Assembly: GCA_963573385.1 (NCBI GenBank)
Contig: CAUYLG010041456.1
Location: 1-64,000, forward strand
DNA length: 64,000 nucleotides
Direction: 5' to 3'
Source: Cacajao melanocephalus
Lineage: Eukaryota; Chordata; Mammalia; Primates; Pitheciidae
Shown here one piece after another: positions 47,545 to 61,679 of this stretch (positions are counted from its first letter, which is position 1; the number at the start of each line of letters is the position of its first letter). The notes under the pieces were generated by a model. The model searched no databases and was not told the DNA's origin. It saw only the letters and a program-made list of their open reading frames with translations. The translations under genes were made by a program, and so were the position numbers.

Positions 47545-49500
47545 ATTTGTAGCCAGTATTATTGAAGTATAACTCACATACTGTTAAACTAACACTTTGT
47601 AATGTATAGTTCTGTAAGTCTTAACAAATTCATACAGTTTTCTAAATAGTGTTACTATATATGTCAACATATAGAACAATTTCATTACCCTCCAAAATTT
47701 GCTTTTGTTTTTTTTTTTGTTGTTGTCAATATCCCCACCCCCTCTATTTCCCAGGTGCCAGCAAATACTGACGTGTTTTCTGAGCCTATAATATTGTCTT
47801 TTTCAGAAGGCCAGATATATTGAACAATATAGTATATAACCTTTGAATTTGCTTTTTTCACTTACCATACTGATTTGAAATTCATTCATGATGTTTGTGT
47901 CAATACTTCTCTGTCTCACAGCTGACTAGTATTCCATCATATGGAAGAACTAGCATTTTACTGGTTGCAGGACATTTCGATTATTTTTGGGTTTGGTGAA
48001 TGTGAATAGAAAAGGTATAAACCTTCATCCACAGAACTTTCTGTGAATAAGAAAGTTTATTTTTCCTGTGTGAATACCTGGGACTGAGATTTCTTGATTG
48101 TACTGTAAATATATGTTTAATAAATTTTCAGAATATTTTTCAAAGCAAATGTATAGTTTTGTTTTCCCACTACCAATATATGAACTCTGTGTAATTGTCA
48201 ACACTTAGTATATTGCCAATTTTATTTTTAATTTTAGTTTTGCCATTCTAATATCTGTATAGTGGAATCTTAGGATTGTGTTTGCATTTCTGTAATAACT
48301 AACGATCTTGAGCATATATTCATTTTTTTTTGCCATTTATGTCTCTTCTTTGACAAATGTGTGAAATATTTTGCTGTTGTTTATTTAGTTGTTTGATTTC
48401 TTAAAGTTTTGATAGTTCTTTAAGTATCATGGATGTAATTCTGTGTTCAAATATGCATTTTGAAAATATTGTGTTCCAGTCTATGGCTTTACTTTTTATT
48501 CTCTTACATCTTTAAAAGAGGAGAAGCTCTTAGTTTAGATAATATACAATTTATTTATTTATTTTAAGGTTTACATTTAAGTGTATGTTCTAATTTGTGT
48601 TACGTTACATACATGATACAAGGTTTGGGTTGAGGTATATGTGTATGTGTGTATATATATGTGTGTGTGTGTATATAAATAAATAAATATGTGTGTCTCG
48701 TATTCCAATACTGTGTGTTGGAGATAATTTTTTTCTCCATTGAATTAACTTTGCACTTTGTCAAAAATGATTCACTATATGCATATGAGCTTATTTCTGC
48801 ACTCTCTATTCTGTTATATTGATTTATATAGTGGCTTTCACTTATCCAACACTGTCTTTATTATAGGTTTAGAGTTAGTATTGAAATTATGAAGAGTTAA
48901 TCCTTCAAATTTATACTTTTTCAAAATTGTTTTAGTTTCTTTGCCTTTCCAAATAAATTTTAAATTTCATGTGAATTTCTCCCAAAAAGTCCTGTTGTGA
49001 TTTAGTTGAAATTGCATCATATTTTTAGATCAGTTTAGGGAGAAATAACATAATAACATTTCATTATAAATGGAAATAACTCCATTTCCTTAGATGTTCT
49101 CTGATATCTTTCATTAGTGTTTTATAATTTTCAGCATTCTGACTCTGTACATATTTTTAGATTTATGCTTAATTATTTTTGATATTGTAAATGGTACTTT
49201 TAATTGGCTTTGCTGTTATATAAAAATAGAGTTAAATATTTGTATTAACTTTGTATCATGTGATTTTGCTAAACTCAATTATTATAATGGCTTTATGTGG
49301 ATTTTGTGGAAATTTCTACATAGCTAATTATGTCATCTGTGAATAGTGAAATTTACTTCTTTCTTTCCAAACATTGTAAATTTTATTTCCTCCATTATCA
49401 TGCCTGTATTGTAGATAGGTTTCAAATGATTTCTTTTAAGGTGTATTTTTCTCATAAAGTCTTTATTTCTCCTTTATTCTTGATATTTTCTCTGGGCATA
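47545..49500 (-). mobile_element. Old L1 fragments, antisense
   Basis: Diverged antisense L1 phrases run through this stretch: 'cttaccatactgatttgaaa', 'agctgactagtattccatca', 'tgtgaatacctgggactgag', 'atttctgtaataactaacga' and 'ctatattctgttatattgat'-like sequence. Frames are broken. The limits are approximate. Confidence 0.6.
48632..48695 (+). repeat. (TG)n/(TA)n low-complexity tract
   Basis: Alternating gtgt and tata repeats, then aaataaat. Confidence 0.85.
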
Positions 49501-50055
49501 CTATTTTCAAGACACAATGAGATGCATTGAATAAAGAAAGGTGAATGCTATATGGTTCGCGGTGAAATATTTCAACTGAGCGTAATTCAAGAAATGAAAT
49601 TATATGTGATGATAATACCGTATAATATCTCATAAAGGCAGTATGAACAAAAGCTATGGGAACACAATGGAGAGATTGATTTAATTGACTACTCTGAGAT
49701 TTCTTAAAATAAAAATCATTTATTTGGAACTAGATCAAAAAGATGAGTAAATTATTGTCTAGTAGACAAAGTAAGTAATAGTCTTTAATACTCAGAAAAC
49801 TATGTTTGTTACGTTAAAAAAAGACAAAGGAAGGAACTTATTCTTTTGAGGAAAAGCACTGAGAGATGTAGCTTGAGTGTAGGGTACATGCGTGAGGTGA
49901 TGGGATATTAGGACCAGATTGCTGTATTTCTGCCAAATTACAGAGTTTGGTTTTTAATCTATGTAAATGGAGAACTATTTAAGGTTTCTAATAAGGGAAA
50001 AAATATAGTCAAATATGAATCAAATGAATAAGTACAGAAGCAGCATGTATAAAAA
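49501..50055. other. Intergenic, no assigned feature
   Basis: AT-rich, nothing recognised. Confidence 0.4.
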
Positions 50056-50570
50056 CAAGGAGTGTGTGATGATTTATTTTGTGTATCTACTTGGCTGGGT
50101 ACCCTGATATTTGGTCAAACATTATTACAGATGTGTCTGTGAACGTGTTTTGGGGTAAGATGGATATTTGAATTGGTAGATAGAATACCACAGATCAGTC
50201 TCCATAATACGAATGGCCCTCATCTAATCAGTTGAAGGCCTGAATAGAACAAAAAATCTGAGTAAGGGAACTGCCCCTGCCTGATTGCCTTGAGCTGAGG
50301 CTTTGATCTTTTCCTGCTTTTGGACATGAACTAAAACATCAGCTCTTGGGTTTTTACCCTGCCATCTTTTGGACTTGAATGTTCACCATTGACTTCCCTG
50401 ATTCTCAGCACTTTGGGCTTAGGTTACTGCATGATCATTAGTTCTGATGGGTCTTCACCATGCTGAATGCAGATATTGGGACTCAGCCTCCGTAATCTTG
50501 AGCCAATTTCGTAAACACTCATACTGTTGATTCTGTTTCTCTGACCATTCCTAACTAGAATCCACCTGAA
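50056..50570 (+). mobile_element. MLT2-like ERVL LTR, sense
   Basis: The block starts 'tgatgatttattttgtgtat', 'ctacttggctgggtaccctg' and 'atatttggtcaaacattatt'. It has 'catctaatcagttgaaggcc' in the middle and 'gttgattctgtttctctgac' near its end. This is the order of the MLT2-class LTR whose antisense copy lies at 25627. Confidence 0.75.
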
Positions 50571-50603
50571 TATTACTAGCAGGATATAGTGCTGATCTGA
50601 ATG

Positions 50604-50605
<2 letters not shown>

Positions 50606-50646
<41 letters not shown>

Positions 50647-50759
50647 ATATATATACACATATATATACATATGTATATATGACATATATGCGTATATATA
50701 TACGTATATATGTCACATATACATATATATACGTATATATATACGCATATATATGTCAT
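50606..50759. repeat. (TA)n microsatellite with an AT-rich near-palindrome
   Basis: The first part, 50606-50640, is pure TA. The second part contains two arms, 50679-50714 and about 50721-50759, complementary to each other apart from two-base slips. They centre near 50718 and are marked by atgacatatatgcgtatata on the left and its complement on the right. Confidence 0.88.
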
Positions 50760-50940
50760 TTTCTTGTTTTTCCCTCTTCTTGTAGCAAAAACTCTCCAAA
50801 GAAAATAAGACTTTTTGACAATTAAAACAATAAACTTTACACATCATCTAAACATTAGAAAATATGTCTGCACAAATGAATAATTTAAAAATATATTGTC
50901 AATGAAATGGAGATAAACGTAACGTCTTGGCATGTGTACG
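50760..50940. other. Short intergenic gap
   Basis: AT-rich, nothing recognised. Confidence 0.4.
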
Positions 50941-50951
50941 TCTAGAATTTT

Positions 50952-51128
50952 TTTTCTTTTTTTTTTTTAGATGAAGTTTCACTCTTGTTGCTCAGGCTGG
51001 AGTAAAGTGGCACTATTTCAGCTCACGGCAACCTCCATCTCTCCAATTCAAGTAATTCTCCTGCCTCAGCCTTCCGAGTAGCTGGAATCACAGGTATGCA
51101 CCACCATGCCCTGCTAATTTTGTATTTT
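50952..51128 (-). mobile_element. Alu SINE, antisense, first part (interrupted by an L1)
   Basis: A T-tract, then 'tcactcttgttgctcaggct', 'agcctt...gtagctgg' and 'ccatgccctgctaattttgt'. The Alu stops in the middle linker at about 51128 and resumes at about 51448. The left target duplication is tctagaatttt (50941-50951). Confidence 0.92.
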
Positions 51129-51447
51129 TTAAATATATATTTTATTGTGTTTTAGGTTTTAGGGTACATGTGAAGAACATGCAAGATTATTGCATAGGTA
51201 CATACATGGCAATGTGGTTTGCTGCCTTCCTCCCCATCACCTATATCTGGCATTTCTCTCCATGTTATCCCTCCCCAACTCCCCAACCCCCACAGTACCA
51301 CCCCAAGTTACTCCCAACAGATGTCAGTGTATGATGCTCCCCTCCCTGTGTCCATGTGTTCTCATTGTTCAACACCTGCCTGCCTATGAGTGAGAACATG
51401 CGGTGTTTGATTTTCTGTTCTTGTGTCAGTTTGCTGAGAATGATGGT
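51129..51447 (-). mobile_element. 5'-truncated L1 inserted inside the Alu, antisense
   Basis: About 320 bp of an L1 3' end in antisense: 'ttttattgtgttttaggttt', 'gggtacatgtgaagaacatg', 'ccctccctgtgtccatgtgt', 'tgagtgagaacatgcggtgt' and 'ttgctgagaatgatggtt'. Alu sequence lies on both sides. Confidence 0.93.
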
Positions 51448-52836
<1,389 letters not shown>

Positions 52837-52839
52837 GCT

Positions 52840-53135
52840 GGTTGGGTGTGATGGCTCACACCTGTAATCCCAGCACTTGGAGGGGCCAAGACAGGAGGAT
52901 TACTTGACGTCAGGAGTTCAAGACTGGCCTGGGCAATATAGTTAAACCCTGTCTTTACAAAAAAGAAAGAAAGAAAACTAGCCAGATGTAGTGTTGCATG
53001 CCTGTGGTCCAAGCTACTCGGGAGGTTGAGGTGGGAAGAGGTTGAGGCTGCAGTGAGCCATGATCCTGTCACTGCACTCCAGCCTAGGTAACATAGTAAG
53101 ACTCTGTTTCAAAAATATATAAATACATACATACA
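52840..53135 (+). mobile_element. Alu SINE (old, AluJ-like), sense
   Basis: It starts ggttgggtgtgatggctcac. It has 'cctgtaatcccagcacttgg', an A-rich linker with gaaagaaagaaa, 'gctactcgggaggttgaggt' and a tail from 53110. The right arm lacks part of the usual 'aggagaatcacttg' region. The many substitutions suggest AluJ. Confidence 0.92.
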
Positions 53136-53335
53136 TTATTGCTACTTGAATATGAATCCTTTAATATATGATGTACAATGAGGCTTGTATTTGTGGAACT
53201 CTCAATAAAATCATACCTAAAAATGATAGAAAATTTCTACTCATGAATAATTTTTAATTCAGGCCAATATTTGTCTGCATCAAAGCAGAGCTCTCCCTTC
53301 TGTGCTTTTGTAAAATTTTGACCATCCATGTATGG

Positions 53336-53690
53336 ATAAAGTTATCTCTGCTGTAACAAGTTACCATAAACTTAGTAGCTTAAAAAACAGAAATTTATTA
53401 TTTTACATTTACGGAAATCAAAAGCCTGAAATGGGTCTCATTAGGCTACAATAAAGGTGTTGTTAGGTCTGTGTTTCTTTCTGGAGTGTCTTGGAAGGAA
53501 TCTGTTTCCTTGCCTTTTTCAGCTTTTAGAGGCTGCCTGCGTTCTTTTGCTAAATCCTCATAATGATTGCCCCCTCTCTGCGGGAGAGTTTAGATTGTGT
53601 TACAGTTTTGAGGAGGCAGTATTGCACTTCCACTTCCCTGCTTACATTCTGATCCTGTCAAGGGAACGAAGGATCAGAGATTGAAATGTG
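53336..53690 (-). mobile_element. LTR-type repeat (probably MLT1 class), antisense
   Basis: The phrases 'ctgctgtaacaagttaccat', 'aaacttagtagcttaaaaaa', 'cctgaaatgggtctcattag' and 'ttttagaggctgcctgcgtt' follow a known interspersed-repeat order. The same 'agtggcttaaaacaaca' core, diverged, is in the element at 27251. The subfamily is uncertain. Confidence 0.6.
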
Positions 53691-54764
53691 AGCTCTATTA
53701 GTGAGAAAGACTAGGTTGAAGAATGTGACAAAGATGAACTCCCTAATACTAAGACCAGATTTAGGCAAAGTTTCCCACCCAGCCCTAAGTGGTGCTGGAA
53801 ATCGCACATGGAAATATGCCCTTACAGTACTCTTCACCTGCAGGAGTGGATTAGAACATTTAATCTTACTCTCACGTCAGGCTGATTCCCAAGAAACATC
53901 AGGACTGGAGTCTACACTATTTGGCAGTTCCCCTCTAGATTTATCAGCAGGTAACTTTGCCCCTGTGGAAAGAAGTAAGAGGAGAGCCAGTAAAAACCCC
54001 TCCTCATGGAAACCACAGCAATGGGTTTTAAACATTCCTCTCTGCTGTCCAACAGACTAGTCATTTCAATAAACATCCAAATCAGCCAATTCATTAAAAA
54101 CACCAAAACCAGCTGTGGATTAAGACAGACCAAACATTTATCTTTGAATAAAATACAAATTTTTAGAAATTTATTAAAGTCAGTTGTAAAACCTGGTAAC
54201 ATTATATAGTAGTTTAGCTATCTGAAAGTAAAAATTCCTCCTCATGGAAACCATAGCACTGAGTTGGAAACATCTCAAAGTATGTTAGGAAATAGATGCA
54301 ACATATACCAGTAAATTCAATTGTAGGAAGTAATTCTCCAAATAATCTGATCCACCGTTTCTTCACATTTAATTTTTAAACTATTTTGATATAAGCTGCC
54401 TTCCATATTTTGGAATAAATAAAATCTTGTTTTAAATTATGCAAATGCTTAAGGGAACAATAAAAATAATTATCTGCCTAATTATTTTTAAATATGCTAA
54501 AAACATTTTTCTTTATATTAAGATCTATAATTGCAAAGTATGTTTCCATAGGAACATATTATCTATGGTTAACGTGAGTTTTAGAGAGGCTTTCTACTTT
54601 AGAACTTACTTTAGAATTACGTGCTCTTCGAGATCAGGGATGGAACTGGGCTAACCATTGTAAAATATATCACCATGCATTCCTTGGGAGCGCTACAAAA
54701 GTTTGTTGAGGTAAAAAAGGTAACCAGGAAATTATTTCCACTTGGTTGTAGCCAAACTTCCTAA
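53691..54764. other. Intergenic with a short direct repeat
   Basis: The phrase 'cctcctcatggaaaccacag' at 54000 recurs as 'cctcctcatggaaaccatag' at about 54237. Nothing else is recognised. Confidence 0.5.
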
Positions 54765-54965
54765 GTTCAAATCCCCTTACTGCAATATACTAATATTGCA
54801 TGACTTCAGGCCAGTTACTTAATATTTCTATGCCTCATTCTCTTCAAGATGTGGAAGGATTATAATAACAGAACCTTCCATAGGTTTGTTGTAAAAGTTA
54901 AGTTTAATATGTAAACCCCATAGAATAGCAGCTGGCAGATTGTAGGCTATTATAATAAGTGTTCA
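54765..54965 (+). repeat. MIR SINE, sense
   Basis: A good MIR order is visible: 'gttcaaatccccttactgca', 'tgacttcaggccagttactt', 'aatatttctatgcctcattc' and 'ataggtttgttgtaaaagtt', then an agcagctggcaga end. It is near full length. Confidence 0.8.
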
Positions 54966-57550
54966 TAGTAAAAGAAATGGAGACTCAGAGACTTGTCCCA
55001 TGTCACAGGATTAGAAAATTCCAGGACTTCCGCCCAGTATTCTGATTAATTCTGGCTCTGTATTTAATATGCCAAAATTATCTTCATGATATATATTCAT
55101 GGGACTTAAACATTCCAATTTTAGAGCTAGATGTTTGGGTATGCATGAAGATATAGTGAAATTCTTATGATATTCAGTGTTGTGGGGTATCCATTTTTAA
55201 AAGACAAATGCGTAATTTGACTTCTGATGCCCTGTAACACCTGTGATCTCAGAATTTCTTTTGATTTTCTCAGGGATTCTCACAGGATTCCACTGGGATT
55301 CTTATCTGTTTTTCAGGTTGCAATGTGGCGCCTCTTCTGCCTTCACTCTATCACTATTGCTAATTTTTCTTGTGCATCTGCATCCTGATATTTTCCATTG
55401 CATGATTTGTTTCAAATTTGTACAAAAATCTTCGCTCAATTCTCCAATGAACCATTAATGACAGATTGTGATGGGATATAATCTTAAGTTTTTGAGTATA
55501 TTTCAGAAGAATTTTAGCATGGAACAGGTAATAATTTAAAATTTAATGTAAGACTTTTTCATTGGCCCCAGAGTAGTGTCTCCTTACAGAAAACTTATTC
55601 CTATATTTTCTCTCCCTGGTGTGCCAGGAAGCTCAACATTCTGGTTTCTTTTGCTTGCCAAACCGAGAGCAAAATTAGCTAACCTCAGAACTACGACTTT
55701 TCATTATACATCAGTAAAGAAAATAATTATTAATGTCATAAATTAAATTTGCTCTTGAAACCTTAAGCATAATCATTTTAGATAATCTTTTCCCTCTTGA
55801 AAATTAACTTTAAAATTTATATTTTTATTGAATATAGATTTTTATGGTTATTGATCATTCATCTATATAGTTACAGAGTAATATGAAGCAATTTTAATAT
55901 GAGACAGTCAAACCTTGGTATTGTCGTATGACATCCAGTTTGAAGAAAACTAAGATTTATCAAATGGTTTTTTACAAGGGTGAAATATGTTTTAATCTGA
56001 AAGAAATGTTTATGTACAGAAAAGACTATGTAGAGTTGAGAGTTAAACTACAATTGTTTCTTAACACATCATAAAAATGCCTCAATTTACATTTAATTCA
56101 ACTAAAATCATCAGTCTATTTATTTTACTTATAACTTCATAATTATATCCCTTCATACATTTTAAATTGTACTTTCAAATATAATGTATTCAGTTTTATT
56201 TTTAAATATTTTAAATACACAAAAGGAAAACTTTTCCAAGATTTAAAGAAATCTTGTAAATCTAATAATAAAACATTAAGTGTAGTAAGTCTTAAGTTCA
56301 TTTAAACATTTTCAACAGTCATTAAAACATTGTCAAGTTGCTATGATGCCAAGTTGCTGCCACAACTTTAAGTCATTTACTTAACGAGACATTTTAAAAT
56401 TGAAATATTAGATCTGATCTTTCAAAATCTCTACAGTAATAATGTTTATGAAACACTGTGGGCCTTTCAATGCCAAATAGCTGCAGGTTGTTCTAGTGAT
56501 TAAAACCATATCCCTTACTTTATCATGAAATAATTAAATCAGTGAGTTCATTTGCTTTTATTATCTTTTTACTTAGTTATAAATCTTTCCAAGGTTGAAA
56601 GACAAGTTCAGGAAATAATTTTTGTTATTTGAAAACAGTTACATGTCAGAACTTAAGGCTAGAATGTTGAACCTGAGAGCAATTTATATTCAGGGTGACT
56701 TGACTTGCATTAGAGATAAACTGTGCTATCTAACAAGTAAAAGTGAATATGAGACTTTAAGTTAAAACTATATTTACAAAATATATGAAGTACACTATGG
56801 TGTACATATGTATTATCTGGTATTAACTCACAGACTCAAGCTGTACTTTTATTCAGTTATTTTCCTTCCATGGGTTGGAGAATTTTCACACCCTTCCTGC
56901 CCCCAGTGTGTGCACATGCACACACACACAAACACACACACTGCAGCTAACTTGCTTCTTTAATCTTATTGTAATTGAATTGTATATTAATAGAATATTA
57001 TTTGTATCTAGCCAGACAAAAATTCACATAGCTATTTTTATGCAATCTGAATGATTATGCCTATTTCAGGTGTTTTTCTGGCTGTGCAGGTCTCACGCCA
57101 CTAAAGTCATGTTGATGGAACATTTATATACATAACGTGTTCCTTACATTAAATGATTTAAACTTCCTAAATTCAGTGAGGCATTCTGTCTTCAAAAATT
57201 AGGAGAGTGCCTCAGAAAATCTAAATAACTTATACTAAGTCATAGAGATGATGAGTGGCAAGCTCAAGTTGATCTCATATCACAGTCAAGTTTCTATTCA
57301 CTACAATATGGGGCTTCATTTTTTAAGTAACCATCATTACAATATTTATTGAAACTCTATATACCAGGCATAGATTTCAGAGAAAACCTGAGGGATTCAT
57401 AGTCTGGTGGGAAGTCTTGTGGGTAAACTGGGAATTATTATACGATAGTATCTGTGAGAGCAGAAAGACTGGTTAAATGAAAGAGCTGTGCAATTCATTT
57501 TAGTGTGGGTAAATTTAGAGAACTGCATAGAGCAAATACACCACATTAAA
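54966..57550. other. Intergenic; MIR/L2-like remnants only
   Basis: A MIR-like antisense piece is likely at about 54975-55060 ('acttgtcccatgtcacagga'). A (CA)n tract lies at 56917-56941, a MIR-core-like piece at about 57215-57300 and an L2-like piece at about 57335-57425. The rest is AT-rich with no gene seen. Confidence 0.4.
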
Positions 57551-57554
57551 ATTT

Positions 57555-57660
57555 AGGAATAGCTGACTCCTAAGACCCACATTTAGGTCTATTTGTAGTG
57601 TGACTTGAGACAAGTGACTTAACCATTCTTGCATTTTTATTCTAAATATGACTGATGCAA
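57555..57660 (+). repeat. MIR fragment, sense
   Basis: The words 'tagtgtgacttgagacaagt' and gacttaaccattcttgca match the MIR core order. Confidence 0.5.
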
Positions 57661-57825
57661 AGAATACATTAAATATGCTTTTCCATGTGTTGGAAAATTA
57701 CTTAAAATTTATTTCAATGAAGTTCACAAATTTTTTCTTATTCAATATATATATTCACTTTTGTGTATAGTTTAATAAAGCAATTGTTATTAATTTACAC
57801 ATTGAAAATAATTTTGTCAATACTA

Positions 57826-57879
57826 GTTTTCTTATGATGACAGGTTTTCTTATAATGACAGGTTTTCTTAAAGTGACAG
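57826..57879 (+). repeat. Three tandem 18-bp units
   Basis: The units are gttttcttatgatgacag, gttttcttataatgacag and gttttcttaaagtgacag, head to tail. Confidence 0.95.
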
Positions 57880-58059
57880 GAATCCTATACTGTCATTATT
57901 ACTGAGAAATTATTGAGCAAGGCCAATCTAAATTCCTAAGAAGTTAAAAAATAAAATATGTAAGTCAAGCTTAATATTGCTTTCAAATACAGAACACTTA
58001 AAACTGAAAAATTTAGTGTTTATTCTAGGACCAAGTCACTTTCTGACACCCAATATACC

Positions 58060-58062
<3 letters not shown>
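57880..58062. other. Intergenic gap
   Basis: AT-rich, nothing recognised. Confidence 0.4.

Positions 58063-58093
<31 letters not shown>
58063..58093 (+). repeat. (TC)n microsatellite
   Basis: About 15 perfect TC units. Confidence 0.95.
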
Positions 58094-58096
<3 letters not shown>

Positions 58097-59333
58097 GTAA
58101 ATATTTCTCTGATACATTCATTAGTCCTTTCCTTTTCTGAGCTTTAAAAATTTAATGTAGCTAGTATTCTGATTCTGAATCAAATGCATGTTACACATCA
58201 AAGTACCATAATGTACCAGTGTTTTTATACCATGTGTTTTGTTTGTCCATGGCAGGTCTTCAAAAGCATGATAATTTTCATCAAGGATAATTATGATCCT
58301 AGATGAAAACCTTGTGGTTTTCCTTGGTCCTCAAAAATCTCCTTTTATCAATAGCTGTGCGGTATTGATGGAAACAGAGAAAATAACTTTTATCAGGCCA
58401 ATTGTCTTCATGTAAACTTACTTTAGAGGAATCTACAGTTCAATTTTTCCAGCTTAATCTACTCAGTAGTTGTGTATGTCCTCGAAAAGTTTCTTTTATC
58501 AGTAGAGCAGCACCATGTGGTACCACACAACAGTGAAATCGAAGCACATAGAGCACACGAAAGGATGGATGCCCTCATCCCCACATATACTCACCTGATT
58601 TCCTCTGATGTCTGAAGTAATATTGTGAAGGGAAAAGTGCTAATCATAGCGGTAATTTCAACTAGGTTAAGCAATTTTTATGTTTAATGAAGACATCTAT
58701 AATGAGAATTTTACATCACCAGTATAATCAGTGTTTGCTAATGTTAAAATTGTATATCCTAAATATTGAATTTACATATTTCTTAAAAATTTTTATACTT
58801 TTTTCTAGCCCAGTAAGTGCCTCTTATTTACTGGTGGCAGTAAGTTAAATTTTGGCTCATTAGGAATTTTATTGTATCACATTCTGAAGAAGCTAAGTTT
58901 CAGCTAATAGAATTTTTTAGTATAATTTAAAATGCTCTTTGGCACAGTTAGTCACATACATACTCAATTATCCGGTATGTAACTATAGTTTAATTTGAGA
59001 GCCTTTGTAACAATGAAATAAATGTATTTCAATTCTCTTTATTTAGCTTATATCAAGTAACTAAAAAAATGATTATAATATTTCTCTTGAACTTTTAACT
59101 ATTATTTGTCTAGGTTAATTCTTAATTTTTGCACATTTTTGGTTGAGCAATTGAGATAAAATCAAATGTATTTGTATCAATAGACTTTTAGTTAAAGTAT
59201 ATTCTTGAGACTCTAAGGCAATGAAATTCCTAGAGTTGAAGGGATATCTGTGCGTCTGCATATGTTCTAAAGATGTTGAGTTCTCATTGGTAATAGCTTG
59301 GTGCCAATTTATTTCTATGGAGAGGGAACAATA
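58094..59333. other. Intergenic, no assigned feature; hairpin at 58275
   Basis: AT-rich DNA. An imperfect hairpin occupies 58275-58309, with outer arms ttttcatc/gatgaaaa and inner arms ggat/atcc. No gene seen. Confidence 0.4.
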
Positions 59334-59335
59334 GA

Positions 59336-59355
59336 AAGAGAGAGAGAGAGAGAGA
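59336..59355 (+). repeat. (AG)n microsatellite
   Basis: About ten AG units. Confidence 0.9.
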
Positions 59356-59394
59356 ATAGGACCATGAAGCAAGGATTCTAGCCAGAAAGCTAGG

Positions 59395-59540
59395 CATGGG
59401 ACTTTCTGTTTCTTTAGTTATGTGATATTCACCTAGCCACCTAACTGTTATGAATTTCATTTCATTTTCCTAAAATGGATATAACAATATCCATTTTTTT
59501 ACCTTTGAGATTATAAAAAGATAAATACATAAATGGCTCT
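59395..59540 (+). repeat. MIR fragment, sense
   Basis: The order tatgtgatattcacctagcc, 'ttcattttcctaaaatggat' and 'ataacaatatcc' matches a diverged MIR. Confidence 0.45.
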
Positions 59541-61518
59541 AAATATTGAGTCAGATCTAAGAACTGGATATCCTTCGAGGCAGAGGTTAGTGATATTTCT
59601 CTAATATCTAATCAAAATGAGAAATGGACTCCCAGTAGATCGTGAAATACAGGTTTAACACACTTAACAACTAGGGCAGCAAAATGGCAGGCATGTTTGA
59701 ACACCTGAGCATGGGGTGGGGTTAGCGAAGAGACAAAGTTGCTGATGAAAGTGACAATACAAGAAGATAATGGGGCTCCAAAAGAAGAATCTTCATGGTT
59801 ACGATGTGTCTACCACAAGATGGAAGAAACAGAAGTTATGAGAAAAATTTAGCCTGTAACAAACTTACTTTTTCCGAATTGTCTGTGGTTACCTTCCCAG
59901 TTTTGAGATTATAAAGGGCTATGAACAACTATATCTTTAAGACCCAACATTTCTAGTGGGTTTTTCTCCATAGAATAGTTGAATATAAGAAAGGAAAAAT
60001 GTTTCCTGTTAAGTGGAAAATGAATTAAATACCTGAAATATGCAGGCTGGGAGGTTTGAGTGAAACATCGATGACAATTAGACACCGACAATTAGAGACA
60101 ATGGTGGGAAAACAAGCAAATTCACCAATAAGCATTAAAAATTAAAGAAGGATCAAATAACAGCGTGTTGGACCTCAGCAGAGGGTTTTTGGCCTATGGG
60201 ACATATGGGGCAATAAACCAATGAGGAGAATGGCAATGGGGAATTGCCAAGGGAATAGGGAGAGCAACTGTTCAGTTAAAAAAACAGTGGAGGTTTAGGA
60301 AGGATTGGAGAGCATCTCTCTGGTAAATCCTCCCTGTTTGGGACTCCTAGTGACACCTCAGAATGGAAGCATAGCACAGGTCCTCACCGTTGTTTTAGGC
60401 AATCATCGATAAAAATAGTTTTAAGATGAACTTGCAATTAGTTTACTTAGGATTCAAGCTGATGGGCACTTATAAGTTTTTGTTTCACGTTTTTAACATT
60501 TTAAAGTTTCAACATTAAATAGAACTTGCAAAATATTTGCTATGTTTTAGAAATATTTTCATCATAAATTAATTAAATTTTAATAATTTTATTTATTGTG
60601 ACCTAAATGTTCAATGCTCCATCCAGAATTTGGGTGATTCTGATATTCAAAATCACAATTGTTATGTTTATGCATAGTAAAATCAAAAGGACATTTTATT
60701 TTATGTAAAATGTTTCTTTTAACTTCATACTAGTTCTTTCATAAATTCCCTTAAACCCATGCCAATTCTGTCTCACATAACCAATGGCAAAACCAAAGCC
60801 ATAGCTTGGAATATTTTAGCTTTGCTTTCTCAGTGAGGAATAAACTTTCTAGCAGCCAGAAATACTTCTAGCCTCAAGTAATAGAAAATGGCTTTAACAT
60901 ACTTGATTTTTTTTTTTCCTGAGACAATAAAAAGGAAGTTGCTAGTATTGGTTCAGTGGTTTGGTGATGTCAGAGGTGGATGCTCTGACATTCTCATGGT
61001 AACAAAATAACTGCCAGTATTAAGACATTACATCCACAGTCAAGATTGAAGGAAAAGGTGATGGCAACAGATGCTTAAATCTCTTTACCAGGGAAAAAGA
61101 ATCTTCCCACATAGTTCTAGTAGAATAATCATTGTGTGTCAATAGGTGAAACTGTAACATGTGACCACCTTTAGTTTTGAGAATGTATATAAATATAAGA
61201 ATTTGACATTTCTATTTCTTTAGGGAGGTAGGAAAGGGGAAAATGATTAGGAAAATAAATATGATTAGCAAGCCAAAAATATTTGCCCCATTACCCACCC
61301 CTACTTCAGGACACACCAAAATTATTTTAAAAGTATGTTTGTTGGATAAACACAATGTGAACGTGAAAATTTTGGCATCTCTTTTCATTAATCTTGCATA
61401 TTTTAAGCCCTTCTGTATGAATTATTGAACCATAAATGTTCCTATTTCATTTCCTTCACTGTCAAAATCACTCTATTTCTGTGTGTATGTGAAAGGGAAA
61501 GAGACAAAAACAAGTAGA
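59541..61518. other. Intergenic, no assigned feature
   Basis: About 2 kb of AT-rich, apparently unique sequence with chance frames only. Confidence 0.4.
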
Positions 61519-61539
61519 CAGAGAGAGAGAGAGAGAGAG
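61519..61539 (+). repeat. (AG)n microsatellite
   Basis: A short perfect AG run ending in ggg. Confidence 0.9.
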
Positions 61540-61679
61540 GGAGATTGATTGACTTTAGACTGTAGCCAAAATTAAAAATATAGTCATATTTCTAATGTCC
61601 TCATTTACTTCAATTTATCCCATTCTGCCTTTAAGTTGTACCTCGTATTTCTGGTTGCTGGCTTGCTTGCTTTTTCCTC

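Noticed and set aside
50424..50825. Tyr/Ile-rich frames on both strands
   Set aside because: They are translations of the TA microsatellite.
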